Part shown: positions 1 through 10,828 of the stretch, piece by piece | Position numbering within the stretch: position 1 is the stretch's first letter | How the letters are laid out: every line of letters begins with the position of its first letter | From: Salvia splendens | Taxonomy: Eukaryota; Streptophyta; Magnoliopsida; Lamiales; Lamiaceae | NCBI RefSeq assembly: GCF_004379255.2 | Contig: NC_056051.1 | Span: 2,630,062-2,694,061 of the forward strand | Length of the DNA stretch: 64,000 nt | Direction of reading: 5' to 3' | Program-made: the position numbers and the translations under genes | Notes under the pieces: generated by a model | The model's input: the letters and a program-made list of their open reading frames with translations, nothing else | Told to the model about the DNA's origin: nothing | Database searches by the model: none

Positions 1-159
1 ATTGTTTTTGTCTTTTGGGTCAGTTAAAATTTCAGCCCATAATCAACAACCAACTCAGTATACAGGAGTTTCGGTTTTCTATTTACACAACCACCATGGA
101 ATATTCAACGGTTTAATTAATGATAAGGAATATGTAATGATAAAAGGGCAGAGAACCAA

Positions 160-3100
160 ATGAAACAGAGCAGAAAATCAATGGAGAGTTTGATGTTTTC
201 CTTTGCTCTTTCAATCTTGTTATTAAGTAGCTTTACCCTCTCTTTTGATTCCTCCACCGATCAAAATGCACTTGTTTCCTTCAAAAACTCCATCATCTCC
301 CACCCTTATGCCTTCAATTGGTCACAAAACACATCTGTTTGTGATTGGATTGGTGTGTCGTGCGGCCTCAAGCACCACCGCGTCACTGCTCTCAATCTCT
401 CCGGCTTCGGCCTTGCTGGAACTATTGCTCCACATCTCGGAAACCTAACGTTCCTGAGATATTTGGACATAAGTTCCAACAGTTTCACAGGGAGCTTACC
501 CTCTGAGCTCTCTAAACTGCGTCGTTTAAAGGTGATGAACGCCGGAATAAATTCATTCACCGGAGAAATACCACCATGGTTGGGCAGTTTACCTCAACTA
601 GAAGCACTCAATCTGTACAGTAATCAGTTGAGTGGTTCCATACCACATGCTATTTTCAATGTCTCTTCAATTAGAGAAATTGAAATTGGCAATAATAGCC
701 TATCAGGTATGCTGCCAAGTGATATGTGCAACAATACGCCCAACATCAAAATATTGTCACTTGAACAAAATCAAATTGGAGGGGAAATTCCGTCAAATAT
801 ATGGAAATGCACACATCTTGAGATGTTGTCATTATCCTACAACAATTTCAGTGGCAACATTCCACGTGAAATTGGAAGACTGGCCTTCCTTTCAAATATG
901 TCGTTGGGGTACAATAATGGTTTTGGAGGTATAAACATCTCTTCTTCTTTTTAAGTCATACATTTATATGAAATTGATTTTGTGATATATAATGAATAGG
1001 AGGACTTCCACAAGAAATTGGAAATCTCACAAGACTAGAGATATTAACAATTGGCGGTGCTTCTCTAACCGGGGATATTCCATCTTCAATCTTCAACATC
1101 TCTTCTTTGAGAATCTTGAGTTTATCTCACAATAATTTGTCAGGTAGTAATTACTTTACTCAACAATCATTACAAATCAATTTTGAGATATATTAGACTT
1201 TGAAATAAAAACTATTTAGCGTGGGATTGGACAGATTTCACCGAAAATTGAAAATTAAATTGAATCAAATAAAAAATATCTTCTTTGTCCGCTATTACTT
1301 GTCACTAGCTCTATTTTTTGTTCGTCCGTCAATACTTATCACACTTACTTTTTACTCCATCCGTCCCTCTGTAGTAGAGACATTTTATTTTCAGCACTCG
1401 TTTTGAAAAAATTATACCAGTAAATAGTTAAAGCGAAGATAGAATAAAGTAAGAAAAAAGAATAATATAGATAAGAGCCGTCTATATATTATTCTTTATC
1501 TAATTTTACTTTATCTTTATTTTAATTATTTATTATTATTTTTTCAAAACGAGTGCTGAAAATGAAACGCCTCTACTGTAGAGGGGCAGAGGAAGTATAA
1601 CTTTTGATAATGGACTCAACATTCCACTAACTCATTCGCACACACATTTTATTATAAAATTAATATATAAAATTAGGATCTATGTTCCACTAATTTGGTC
1701 AGGTTAATTTTTATATTTTGTATAAATATTCAACTTTTTGACTCTTCTGTAGTTACTTTTTAAAAAATTAAATCAAAAACATATTATTATACTATAGACC
1801 TTTAGGACTAGGATAAAATAAAAACTCTACCTATTACTTTAAATCATGAGCACATTAAGAGAGTTGTAGTTTTATTTTATTTTATCGTATCTAAGGCCAT
1901 CCGCAACGCATCCATTAACCGTATCTTATCTCGTCTCTTCGAGACGAGACGGATAAGAGTCGGCGTTGCAGTCTTCCGTCTCTATCCCGTCTCGGAGAGA
2001 CGCTCGTCCCGGAGGGACGGCTCGCGAGACGTCTCGCCACGCGCGTTGGCGACGTGGCGAGCTCCGGTTCGTCCATGACGCCCACTCGCCGGCCCGCGAG
2101 TGGGCGTCGTTTTATCCGAAAAATGTTTTTTTGTTTTTTTAAAACTCAGGAAAAATTCAAAAATTAAAAAAAAATCCCAAAAAATATACTAGCCGTTTAT
2201 AGCTATTTTTTGCAATTTTTTTTTTAAGCCTCCAATCACTTCTATAAATATCAAATCATTCCCACAAATTAATCCGCCATAAAAAATATGTATTTTTTAT
2301 TTAAATTATGTATTTTTAATTTTTTTAGGATTTTATTAATGAGGTTTTAAATTTTTTTTAGAATTTTAAGTTGTAATTTTATTTTATTTAATGAAGTGTG
2401 TTTTTATTAATTGAATTTGTTGAAAATAAAAATAAAAAATGAAATTGAATGAATAGTTAAGGGATGAGATGATTAAGAGACGGATAAGAGATGAAGGGTT
2501 GCAGGTGTTGTCTCTTCGTTAAGAGATGGAGTGAAAAGTATAATGGGGCCCATGAATAGTTAAGAGATGAGACGGTTAAAAGACGGATAAGAGACACGTT
2601 GCGGATGGCCTAATGGGAACTCATCTTTGCAACTTGAACTTAGGGAATTGAATGCTTAACTAATATCCAACAGTCAACATTCCACTTTTTCAACTATGCA
2701 CATTTAAATTTTTTTATGTTGACAAAAAATCTTTAGCAAATACATCCTGAAAAATGAAAAATAACTAGAACTTTATTTCTTCAAATTAAAATTATTATAT
2801 CATTTGTAAAATTTATATATCCAATGTTATTACCTCATTTATGTCTATATGTACCGCAGGTGAATTACCACAAGAGATTGGCACTCTGCCAAGACTCGAG
2901 TTTTTCTCTGTGTTTAACAATTCTTTCCATGGATCCATCCCATCTTCAATATTCAACATATCAACATTGAAAAATTTAGCAGTTTCATTCAATGAGTTTT
3001 CTGGTACTCTTCCTTCAGACATTGGTCGTTCACTTATTAATCTTGAAGCCTTCTATGCGAGTAATAACAGACTAAGTGGTCCAATTCCAACCTCCATTAC

Positions 3101-5301
3101 CAATTCTTCTAAACTTACACACTTGGACTTGTCTCTCAACTCATTTAGTGGCTCCATACCACTCTTTGGTAATTTGAACCTCCTACAATGTCTTCTCCTT
3201 TACAATAATAATTTGAGTGGAGCAAAATTCCCAACCCAAGAATTGACATTTCTCTCTTCATTAACGAATTGTCGATATTTGGATCGGTTGGGTGTGTCTG
3301 GTAATCCCCTTAGTGGCATCTTACCCTCCTCACTTGGGAATTTTTCTTCTTCTCTTTTGACTTTTGAAGCATCACAATGCAACATCAAGGGTTTCATTCC
3401 TTCTCAGATAGGAAACTTATCTAGTATCCTATTCATTTATTTGGCTGGGAATCAACTGAGTGGACCAATTCCACCAACAATTGGGAAATTGAAGAAACTC
3501 CAAAGCATAAATCTTAGGGGCAATCAATTGGCAGGGCCTATCCCTAACAATGTTTGTAGAATGAATAGTTTGGGGGAGTTGGTCCTTGCTAGTAACATGC
3601 TTGTGGGTACAATACCTGATTGTTTGGGTGATGTTAAATCCTTGAGAGTGATTCATATAGCTTCCAACCAATTGAATTCAATCATTCCTCCCAAGTTGTG
3701 GAATCTTAGAGATCTCATTTCTTTGAATTTGTCCTCCAATTCCTTGAGGGGTCAATTGACATATCAGCTTGGCAAATTAAAGTCAATAAACTCTTTGGAT
3801 TTGTCTTTGAATCAATTTTCAGGCGATATTCCCAGCTCAATTGATGGTTGTGAATCTTTAGAATTTCTTGACTTATCAAATAATTTGTTTAGTGGATCCA
3901 TTCCTCAATCATTGGGAGAGGTTAAGAGTTTGATAAGATTGGATTTATCCTTCAATAATCTTTCCGGATCAATACCCAAATCCTTAGAAAACCTTACATT
4001 ACTTGAAAATTTTAATGTTTCCAACAATAAACTGGAGGGGGAAATTCCAGATGGGGGTTGTTTTCGTAACTTCAGTGCCACTTCTTTTTCCCACAACTTA
4101 GCTCTCTGCGGTCCAATAACATTTCAAGTTTCGCCCTGCTCAGAAAAAAATCATAGATCATGGTTAAAGAAACTTGTGGTGTCATCAGTGGTTATAGCTG
4201 TCATCGCGGTGTTTGTAATGCTGGTTCTCATAAGCATGCGCAAACAGAAAAAAGTAGCACTCCCTGCTGACATTTCACCAGGAACTACTGAATGCAAAAG
4301 AATTTCTTATAAAGAACTTGAACAAGGAACAAGTTCATTTAGTGAAATCAACTTACTTGGAAGAGGTAGTTTTGGTTCAGTATTCGAAGCAACACTTTTC
4401 GATGGGTTAAAAGTTGCAGTGAAAGTGTTCCACTTGGAATTGCAAGGAGCGGCAAAGAGCTTTGATGCAGAAACTGCTATATTAAGCAACATTCGACACA
4501 GAAACTTAGTTCGAGTTATTGGATGTTGTTGTAACATGGAGTTTAAAGCACTGATTCTCGCATACATGCCAAACAGGAGCTTGGATAAATGGTTGCATTC
4601 CGATAAGTGTGGTTTGGATCTTATAAAGAGACTGAAAATAGCAATAGATGTTGCGGCCGCCTTGGAATATCTTCACCATTACTACACATTCCCAGTTGTT
4701 CATTGTGATATAAAGCCAAGTAATGTGTTGCTTGATCAAGACATGACAGCTCATCTTGCTGATTTTGGTATTTCCAAGCTTTTTGATGGAGGGGAAACAA
4801 CTATTCAAACACAAACAATGGCAACTATTGGTTACGCAGCACCAGGTGATGCATGCATGATGCTTTCCCTTTTAACCTAAATTTCATCATATACAAATGT
4901 TTTACCTAATCCTGACAAAATGTTGCATGTGTGTGATACGATTAGAGTTTGGAATGGATGGCAAAGTGTCAATAAACGGGGATGTATACAGTTTTGGGAT
5001 ACTGCTGCTAGAGATGTTCACTGGAAAGAAGCCAACTGATGATATGTTCGGTGAAGAAATGGGTTTAAAGGAGTGGGTAAGTGAAGCATTAGAGCAAAAT
5101 GCAGCAGCTGAAATCATGGCGTCTACTCTGTTATCAACGGAAGATCAACATCACTTTGCAAAGGAGCAATGTTTGTTGTCAATATTTCAATTGGCAATGA
5201 AATGTTTAGCCGTTTCAGCAGATGAAAGAATCAATATGATTGAAGCAGCGGCCGGTCTACACCGTATCTATACAACAATTGTAGCCGGTAATGGGGTTTG
5301 A
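160..5301 (+). CDS. LRR receptor-like kinase A (LRR-XII-like, non-RD), 4 exons
   Basis: Predicted plasma-membrane receptor kinase of 1084 aa, resembling the LRR-XII group (FLS2/EFR/XA21 type). Exons inferred from GT..AG sites and continuous phase-1 joins are 160-928, 1000-1143, 2860-4845 and 4946-5301. Order: signal peptide (about residues 1-30, core [11 protein letters not shown]), LRR N-cap ending CDWIGVSC, extracellular 24-aa LRRs, transmembrane helix near 740-762, kinase from about 797. The kinase shows the glycine loop [13 protein letters not shown] lysine, HCD (non-RD) catalytic loop near 918, and DFG. The APE motif is split by the last intron. Exon 2 (144 bp) encodes exactly two LRRs. 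An in-frame ATG at 181 matches the start of gene B, so either ATG is possible. No frameshift or stop was seen. Relative to gene B, exon 1 lacks one 24-aa LRR. Non-RD kinases of this group usually act in pattern recognition; the ligand is unknown. Confidence 0.88.
1355..1595. mobile_element. Stowaway-like MITE in intron 2 of RLK A
   Basis: Terminal inverted repeats beginning CTCCATCCGTCCC face the complementary end near 1575-1595. Inner arms containing AGCACTCGTTTTGAAAAAAT are also inverted, so the ~240-bp element folds back on itself. TA dinucleotides flank both ends, as expected for Tc1/mariner-type Stowaway MITEs. Confidence 0.75.
1895..2610. mobile_element. PIF/Harbinger-type nonautonomous element in intron 2 of RLK A
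   Basis: About 716 bp, starting GGCCATCCGCAACG and ending with the inverse CGTTGCGGATGGCC, flanked by direct TAA on both sides (1892-1894 and 2611-2613). TAA target duplications and GGCC-type termini are typical of Tourist/PIF-Harbinger elements. No transposase is present. The left interior (about 1960-2110) is an unusual GC-rich island with nested inverted CGTCTC/GAGACG motifs; the rest is AT-rich. Confidence 0.75.
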
Positions 5302-5389
5302 TTCTTGTAGGAAGTGTAGCTTTGAATTTCAATATGATAAAACTTAATAGGTTTATGTATTGATGGATACATTTGTTTAGAATGATGAA

Positions 5390-5395
5390 AATAAA
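5390..5395 (+). terminator. Candidate polyadenylation signal of RLK A
   Basis: An AATAAA hexamer lies about 90 bp after the stop of RLK A. The surrounding 3' sequence, including the hexamer, is conserved in the RLK relic around 22570, which supports it being part of the family's 3' UTR. Assigned by motif only. Confidence 0.4.
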
Positions 5396-6568
5396 TCCCT
5401 CACTCAAAATATGTCTAATGCAAGTGGAACTTGACTTAAAATGTAGTACTCATTTCCATAAACTTTTATTTGAAGCAACAACTTTTCAAATCACAAGAAG
5501 TTGATGTATCAATATTAGGATTAGTTATGCATGTGAACATGAAGGTATTCTTGACGAACATTGATTTCAAGAGTTCTTGTTTGGTTACTTTCGAATATAT
5601 AATAATTTTTTTTATTTTAATTGTGCTGTTGTGTTGTGTTGTTGCATATCGATAAAGCTATAAAAATTTTGAGTAATCGGAATTGGTCCAAAGTAGGTCT
5701 TATGATCTCCCATTACATTTTTTCATACTCCAATTTACTATTGTATTGGTATTCTTTATTTGAAAATGAATAGAAAGAAAAATAAATCTTTTTCATTTAC
5801 GTGTCAAATAGCTGTGATTTCGTTCAAGAACTTCTTCGAGATTTTTCTTAGTATGTATTGGAAAATATGGCCAACAGTTGTATTTCACTTTAATTGTATA
5901 TTGTGGTCCTATTTTTGGAGTTTTTCATAAAAATTAATTTATCTGAATATTTATTATCGTTATTTTGGTGAAGAAAACAGGCTAAAAAGCAAATTAACAA
6001 CAATTGAAAAATTCTTCTTTATTATTCCCTTCAATCCCCATTAATGTCTTATATTTGACGAGTAAAAATTTCATGTTCAATCCACACCAAGGTGGCATAA
6101 TGACTTGGTGTACCTCACCAATAAATGCTAGACAAATGGAAATAAAAGGACCCACATGCCACATCAATTAAACACCTATTGACTAAACTAACGGTTAAAT
6201 TAAGCCACCCGTTAATTGTTTTATGGAAAGTGGGCAAAAATATTAAATATGGTGGTAATCACCAAATGGAAGAATTTGCGTGCCATATATATGTATATAA
6301 TATATATAGGAGTATCTCTCTTGTAATATAAAAATATTCTTATGCGTATCAAATTTTCTATATGTCTATATAATGTATCTCTCTCATAATATACAAATAG
6401 GGTAGTGATCAATGTATAACTAATCTTAAGTGTATAACTAGAGAACAAATCTCAGCCACACATCTTAATGGAACAAATATTATTTATTTTAATTATACAA
6501 AATAGGCCAAGGATATTTTTGGAAATTACATTATCAAATTTAAATCAAATTATGCAACCTAGTTCAGC

Positions 6569-6886
6569 AACGAGCTGGAGAAGTGCGACAAGGCCAAGGC
6601 CGCCAGCTCCTCCGCCGACTTCCTCGGTGCCGTCTCCAAGTACGGCAAGCTCGACTCCACCCAGGGTGTCGGCAAGTACGTCGACCAAGCCGAGGGCTAC
6701 CTCCGCCAGTACGGCGCCCCCGCTGAAGACAAACCCGCGGCCGAGACTGAAATTCCTTCGGGCGGCGACGTGAAGAAGCCGGAGGAGAGCGGCGAGGTTG
6801 GGGACTATGCGAAGAAGGCGGAGGAGCTGCTCGGCGGAACCGGTGAGAAGAGCGGGGCGGAGGGTTTGTTGAAGGCTGCCGGCTAG
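6569..6886 (+). pseudogene. 5'-truncated nodulin-related protein-like gene fragment captured by the MULE
   Basis: A 106-codon frame opens at 6569 directly after an in-frame TAG (6560-6562) and ends at a natural-looking stop at 6884-6886. It contains KYGKLD, GKYVDQAEGYL and QYGAP, then a Lys/Glu/Gly-rich tail ending GLLKAAG. The KYGKLD..GKYVDQAE pattern matches, as I recall it, the plant nodulin-related protein 1 family, small stress-associated proteins. The N-terminal part and start codon are missing, so this is a captured fragment. GC content is far above its flanks. A different, longer frame over the same DNA gives a Ser/Pro/Thr-rich product and is judged spurious. Confidence 0.65.
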
Positions 6887-7160
6887 ATCAACCCATGTGT
6901 GATGCGCAGTTACCTTAATCAAATGAGTACACTGTACACACATGTATTATTAATAACGATTAGTGAATAATTTTAGTAGAATTTAAATTGATTTATTTGC
7001 TTGAAATAAAGTTACATCTCTACTTATGCTATTTTTACAAAAAAATGATTATGTCATGTTTAATATAGCTAATTGTCACAAATATGGACGTAGTCCTAAT
7101 TTAAGTTGGCTGATATTATCCACAATCATAGTTATTTTCTCCCAAAAAATCTCAATAAAA

Positions 7161-7675
7161 GAGTGATTTTACTTCATTCTTATTTACAAAACACATCACT
7201 CTTAGCATGATTTTACTTCACTCTTGTTTACAAAACACATCACTCTTATTATTATTTTACTTCACTCTTGTTTACAAAACACATTACTCTTAGCATGATT
7301 TTACTTCACTCTTGTTTACAAAACACATCACTCTTATTATGATTTTACTTCACTCTTGTTTACAAAACACATCACTCTTGTTTACAACACACATCACTCT
7401 TAGCATGATTTTACTTCACTCTTGTTTACAAAACACATCACTCTTATTATGATTTTACTTCACTCTTGTTTACAAAACACATCACTCTTGTTTACAACAC
7501 ACATCACTCTTAGCATGATTTTACTTCACTCTTGTTTACAAATCACATCACTCTTGTTTAAAAAACTCATCACTCTTAGCATGATTTTACTTCACTCTTG
7601 TTTACAAAATACATCACTCTTAGCATGATTTTACTTCACTGTTGTTAACAAAACACATCACTGTTAGAATGATTT
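7161..7675. repeat. Minisatellite, ~43-44 bp unit with ~22-bp sub-unit
   Basis: About a dozen tandem imperfect copies of a unit containing ATGATTTTACTTCACTCTTG followed by TTTACAAAACACATCACTCTT. Some copies have a second TTTACAACACACATCACTCTT half-unit inserted, which gives a higher-order alternation of short and long units. The apparent ORF across it is a repeat artefact. Confidence 0.85.
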
Positions 7676-7829
7676 TCTCTTATTTCAAGTTCATGAGTAA
7701 TGATCAGTAGAACATAGGCATTCATGTCATTTCAAACAAAATTGGACTGTTTTACAACTGTGATGTTTCAAAATTAGTTTTACAAAATGGCTTCTACCAA
7801 TACAACTTATAGGCTCTTCTATCTATATA

Positions 7830-8009
7830 TTATCTCCTCTTTGTCGACAGGCTTCGACGTTCAGCTTCTTTCTCAGCAACGATGACACAGAATTCTGCAC
7901 CAAGCATCTCAGGCACTTCAAGATCCATAGACTTGCTCCACTCAACAATTTGTGTGATAATTTCTACTGTAATCGTGAAGCCTAAAGTAGATAGCATTAG
8001 CTGATCTGC
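7830..8009 (-). pseudogene. Unidentified coding-like tract inside the MULE (minus strand)
   Basis: A minus-strand frame open for about 59 codons, ending TAA at 7830-7832, has well-balanced amino-acid use (contains QIVEWSKSMDLEVPEML and VIVAEKEAERR). It begins near a TGCAG that could be an old splice acceptor. I do not recognise the protein. Its position inside a gene-capturing MULE suggests an acquired exon, but chance is possible. Confidence 0.3.
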
Positions 8010-8051
8010 AAATATTAGAATGATTCTCTGCGAGCAGCGTCTCTCAGCACC

Positions 8052-8288
8052 ATGGAAGTCGGCAGCGTCGGGAGAGTCTCGTTTCTAATCGAGAACGACA
8101 AGACCGATCAACCTCCCAAGCCTGCGCGAGAGGAGAGATCGGAGCAGGTCATATTCTTGCGGCGGAGCGCTAGCAGCTGCGTCGAGGTGAAGAAGACTAA
8201 CGGATTTTGGATTGAATTTGCAATGTACCTAATTTTGGATGTCAATGACCATTATACCCCCGCTTGTTATTGTGGAGTAAATTTGTGA
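8052..8288 (+). CDS. Unidentified small ORF in the MULE, possibly a captured 5' exon
   Basis: 78 codons, starting MEVGSVGRV. The first ~50 codons are GC-richer than the surroundings (about 8040-8210) and the rest is AT-rich. This looks like a captured first exon running into element or intron sequence. No family is recognised and there is no evidence of expression. Confidence 0.25.
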   Translation: MEVGSVGRVSFLIENDKTDQPPKPAREERSEQVIFLRRSASSCVEVKKTNGFWIEFAMYLILDVNDHYTPACYCGVNL

Positions 8289-8679
8289 AAGAGGGAACTA
8301 ATATCTCCTTTAAATTCAAAAATTACATGTATTAATAGTAGCCCTTGATTTTTTTGATCTTGTGGCTATTATTTGTTCTCTAGTTATTTGGTTAAGGGGT
8401 GTTTACCATAGATCATGACCCTATACAAATATTCTTATGTGTATTGAATTTTAATTCGTTCTTTTTCACTCATAAGATGATATATTTTTTAATTTTTATT
8501 ATGTTCTTTATTTGTAATTAGGTATATATTTATTTTATTTTATTTTATTTTATTTTTTGGCTTTGCAGGGTTATCAAGGTGATTCAAGTGTACCTCAAAT
8601 CATGTTTTCCGAGTGATTGTTCCCCTTGATTTTATCTAAAGTTGAGAAAAGTAATTTGGATTGAAGAAACTTATTTTGA

Positions 8680-8890
8680 ACTTGTTGTTAGAATGTGAAG
8701 AAATAATTTTTGAGAGATTTTTGTGATAGCTTTAATTTGAACTAGTAAATGTTTCTTTTTGTTTATGAAAGTGAGAAATTTGTTGGTTGCTGGAATATGA
8801 AGAAATAATTTTCAAGAGATTTTTGTGATAGCTTAATTTTGAACTAGTAATTGTTTTTTTTTTTGTTTATGAATGTGAGAAATTTGTTAT
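8680..8890. repeat. Tandem duplication of ~103 bp
   Basis: Two adjacent diverged copies share GAAGAAATAATTTT, AGAGATTTTTGTGATAGCTT, GAACTAGTAA and GTGAGAAATTTGTT in the same order. They lie inside the Pack-MULE-like element, after a short (TTTTA)n run near 8530-8555. Confidence 0.7.
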
Positions 8891-9464
8891 GTACTAGCTA
8901 CCGAGTAAGTTTGATAGGATTATACTTTTTGGTCGTCTTTAAGCTATTCTATTTCAAATAATATGAGAATATTTTATTTTTGATATTTTTATTTATTTTT
9001 TGATTTTTTAATATTCTTTTAAAAACATATTGAAAACTATAACTTAATATGCTAACAAATATAAGTTATAGACAAGAAAAAAATAATACCCATAAAATCC
9101 CAAAATTGTAGTAATATCAAAGAGAGGGTGGTAATAAGACGGTACAATATGTTTTCTTAACATGAAAAGTAATGTATATGATTACTTTTTTATGTATAAA
9201 ATATTACTATATTATAAGGCCAATTACATATAAATTGTAGTATATGGAACGTAAATTGTGATCATCATATTTAATATTTTTTCCCACCTTCCATAAAACA
9301 ATTAATGGATGGCTTAACTTAACCGTTAGTTTAGTCAATAGGTGTTTAATTGATGTGGCATGTGGTTTTTTATTTTCATTTATCAAGTATTTATTAGTGA
9401 GGTGCACCAAATCATTATGCCACCTTGGTGTAGATTGACCATGGAATTTTTACTCATATTTGAC

Positions 9465-10828
9465 AGCTACAGATTTTAAGAAATAGTTTAATTTTGTGAA
9501 GGAAAGTGGGTGTTGTTGCATCATCCTATACCTCAATATTATACACAACAAATCCTTGCCTCTACAATTCCATTGTCTTGCATCATCTCGAAGCATAGAT
9601 AGACTGAGACTACAATTCCTATATTTATCCTAACGTGAATGCTGTAAATTTGTTAGCATTTAGTGTCAAATATTATATTTTGGTCTTATTTAACGGTTTC
9701 GTCAAAACCTAGTGGTCAACTATCTTTTGACTTGTTTGGTGAATAAAAATATGGACCAAAACACTACATTATATGAAGCCTAAAGCTTACAAAGTTAAAA
9801 TTTGTAGAATCAAATAAGTTTTTTGCACAAATGTACGAGACTAATTTTAGATTTTAAAATATGGTAAACATTAGTTTTTTAAAAAATTAAATATAAATCA
9901 GAACATATTGTTTAAAATTAAAAACTAATACACTTAATATATAGACTTAAAATTTTTTAGCAAATGAACAACATCAATTTTGAACTTAAGTCATTTGTTA
10001 TTTATGATCGTTATTCACAGTTCACACTATACATTAATTTATCAAATTAATTATTACCACATTTAATATCAACGAAGAAGACCGGCGTCGTTTGCCCCAT
10101 TAATCAAGTCATAGTATCATGCAATTAATAATTCCACGTCTATACTTGGACGAATTGTTCATCGAAGAAGACTCATGAAAATTGAAACCTAATAAATTAA
10201 AAGGAATCGAAGTGATCCCTCATTAAAAAAAAAAATCAAAATTCACGATTAATTATTTTTGTTAATGATATTGATAGAAATCCATGGGTTCCATCCTAAA
10301 ACCAATTGGTGATAGGAGGAGGGGCCCATGAGACTTATATACTAGTTTCAGTTTTCTCTCGACACCGATGTGGGACAGATATATGTTATATTTTTAGTTC
10401 AGTTGCCAACAGATATATAATTCGATTTTATCTGTATTCAAGAGTGGAATAAATGGAATTTCACTGTTACATATATTTTCGTCGAGTATAAGTATATATC
10501 AAACCAATACATTATAATGAATCGAAATAATTGCTATATCATTTTAAAAGTAATTAAATCAAATATATTATTCTGTCACTATAGCAGTTGACGAAGTCTC
10601 CAACCAAAAAACAAGTCGAGGAGACTCTAATTTCTCTGTCACCTAAAAAACTAATTATAAAATGGAATTATTATACTCCACATTCAAATTTGGATGAATA
10701 CTTCATTGACGAAGACTAAAAAATAAATTAAATCGTGAAAAATAATCAGAACTTATTTTATACTACTCTTTATATTATAGACTACAAATATGTTACTTTA
10801 AAAAACGAACTCCATAACAAGCTAACTA
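9465..10828 (+). promoter_or_regulatory. Upstream region of RLK B (partly duplicated at 23.0-23.5 kb)
   Basis: AT-rich non-coding DNA between the MULE target site and the start codon of RLK B. Roughly 9925-10515 is repeated, diverged, at 23010-23485, including the landmark GACCGGCGTCGTTTGCC. This marks it as an old 5' flank of the RLK family. A TATA-like TATATTATAG lies at 10770-10779, about 50 bp before the ATG; that is suggestive only. Confidence 0.4.

Larger units (their letters stand above)
6060..9455. mobile_element. Pack-MULE-like element (Mutator type) with captured gene pieces
   Basis: The two ends are long imperfect inverted repeats of about 195 bp (6060 to ~6258, and ~9262 to 9455), both starting GAGTAAAAATT. 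They are flanked by an exact 9-bp direct repeat, ATATTTGAC, at 6051-6059 and 9456-9464. Nine-bp target duplications and long inverted termini define Mutator-like elements. No transposase was recognised. Inside are a GC-rich 3' fragment of a cellular gene (6569-6886), a minisatellite (7161-7675), two further tracts that may be captured (7830-8288) and a ~103-bp tandem duplication. The GC-rich captured segment stands out sharply from its AT-rich surroundings. Confidence 0.82.

Noticed and set aside
2841..4880. RLK A as a single-exon gene ending at 4880
   Set aside because: The frame stops just after an APE motif cut at a good GT donor, and 4946-5301 supplies the missing kinase C-lobe in the right phase. 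The upstream signal peptide and LRRs join through phase-1 introns.
6468..6773. Ser/Pro/Thr-rich ORF over the captured GC-rich segment
   Set aside because: The +1 frame gives a recognisable nodulin-related-type sequence with a natural stop; this frame is its shadow.
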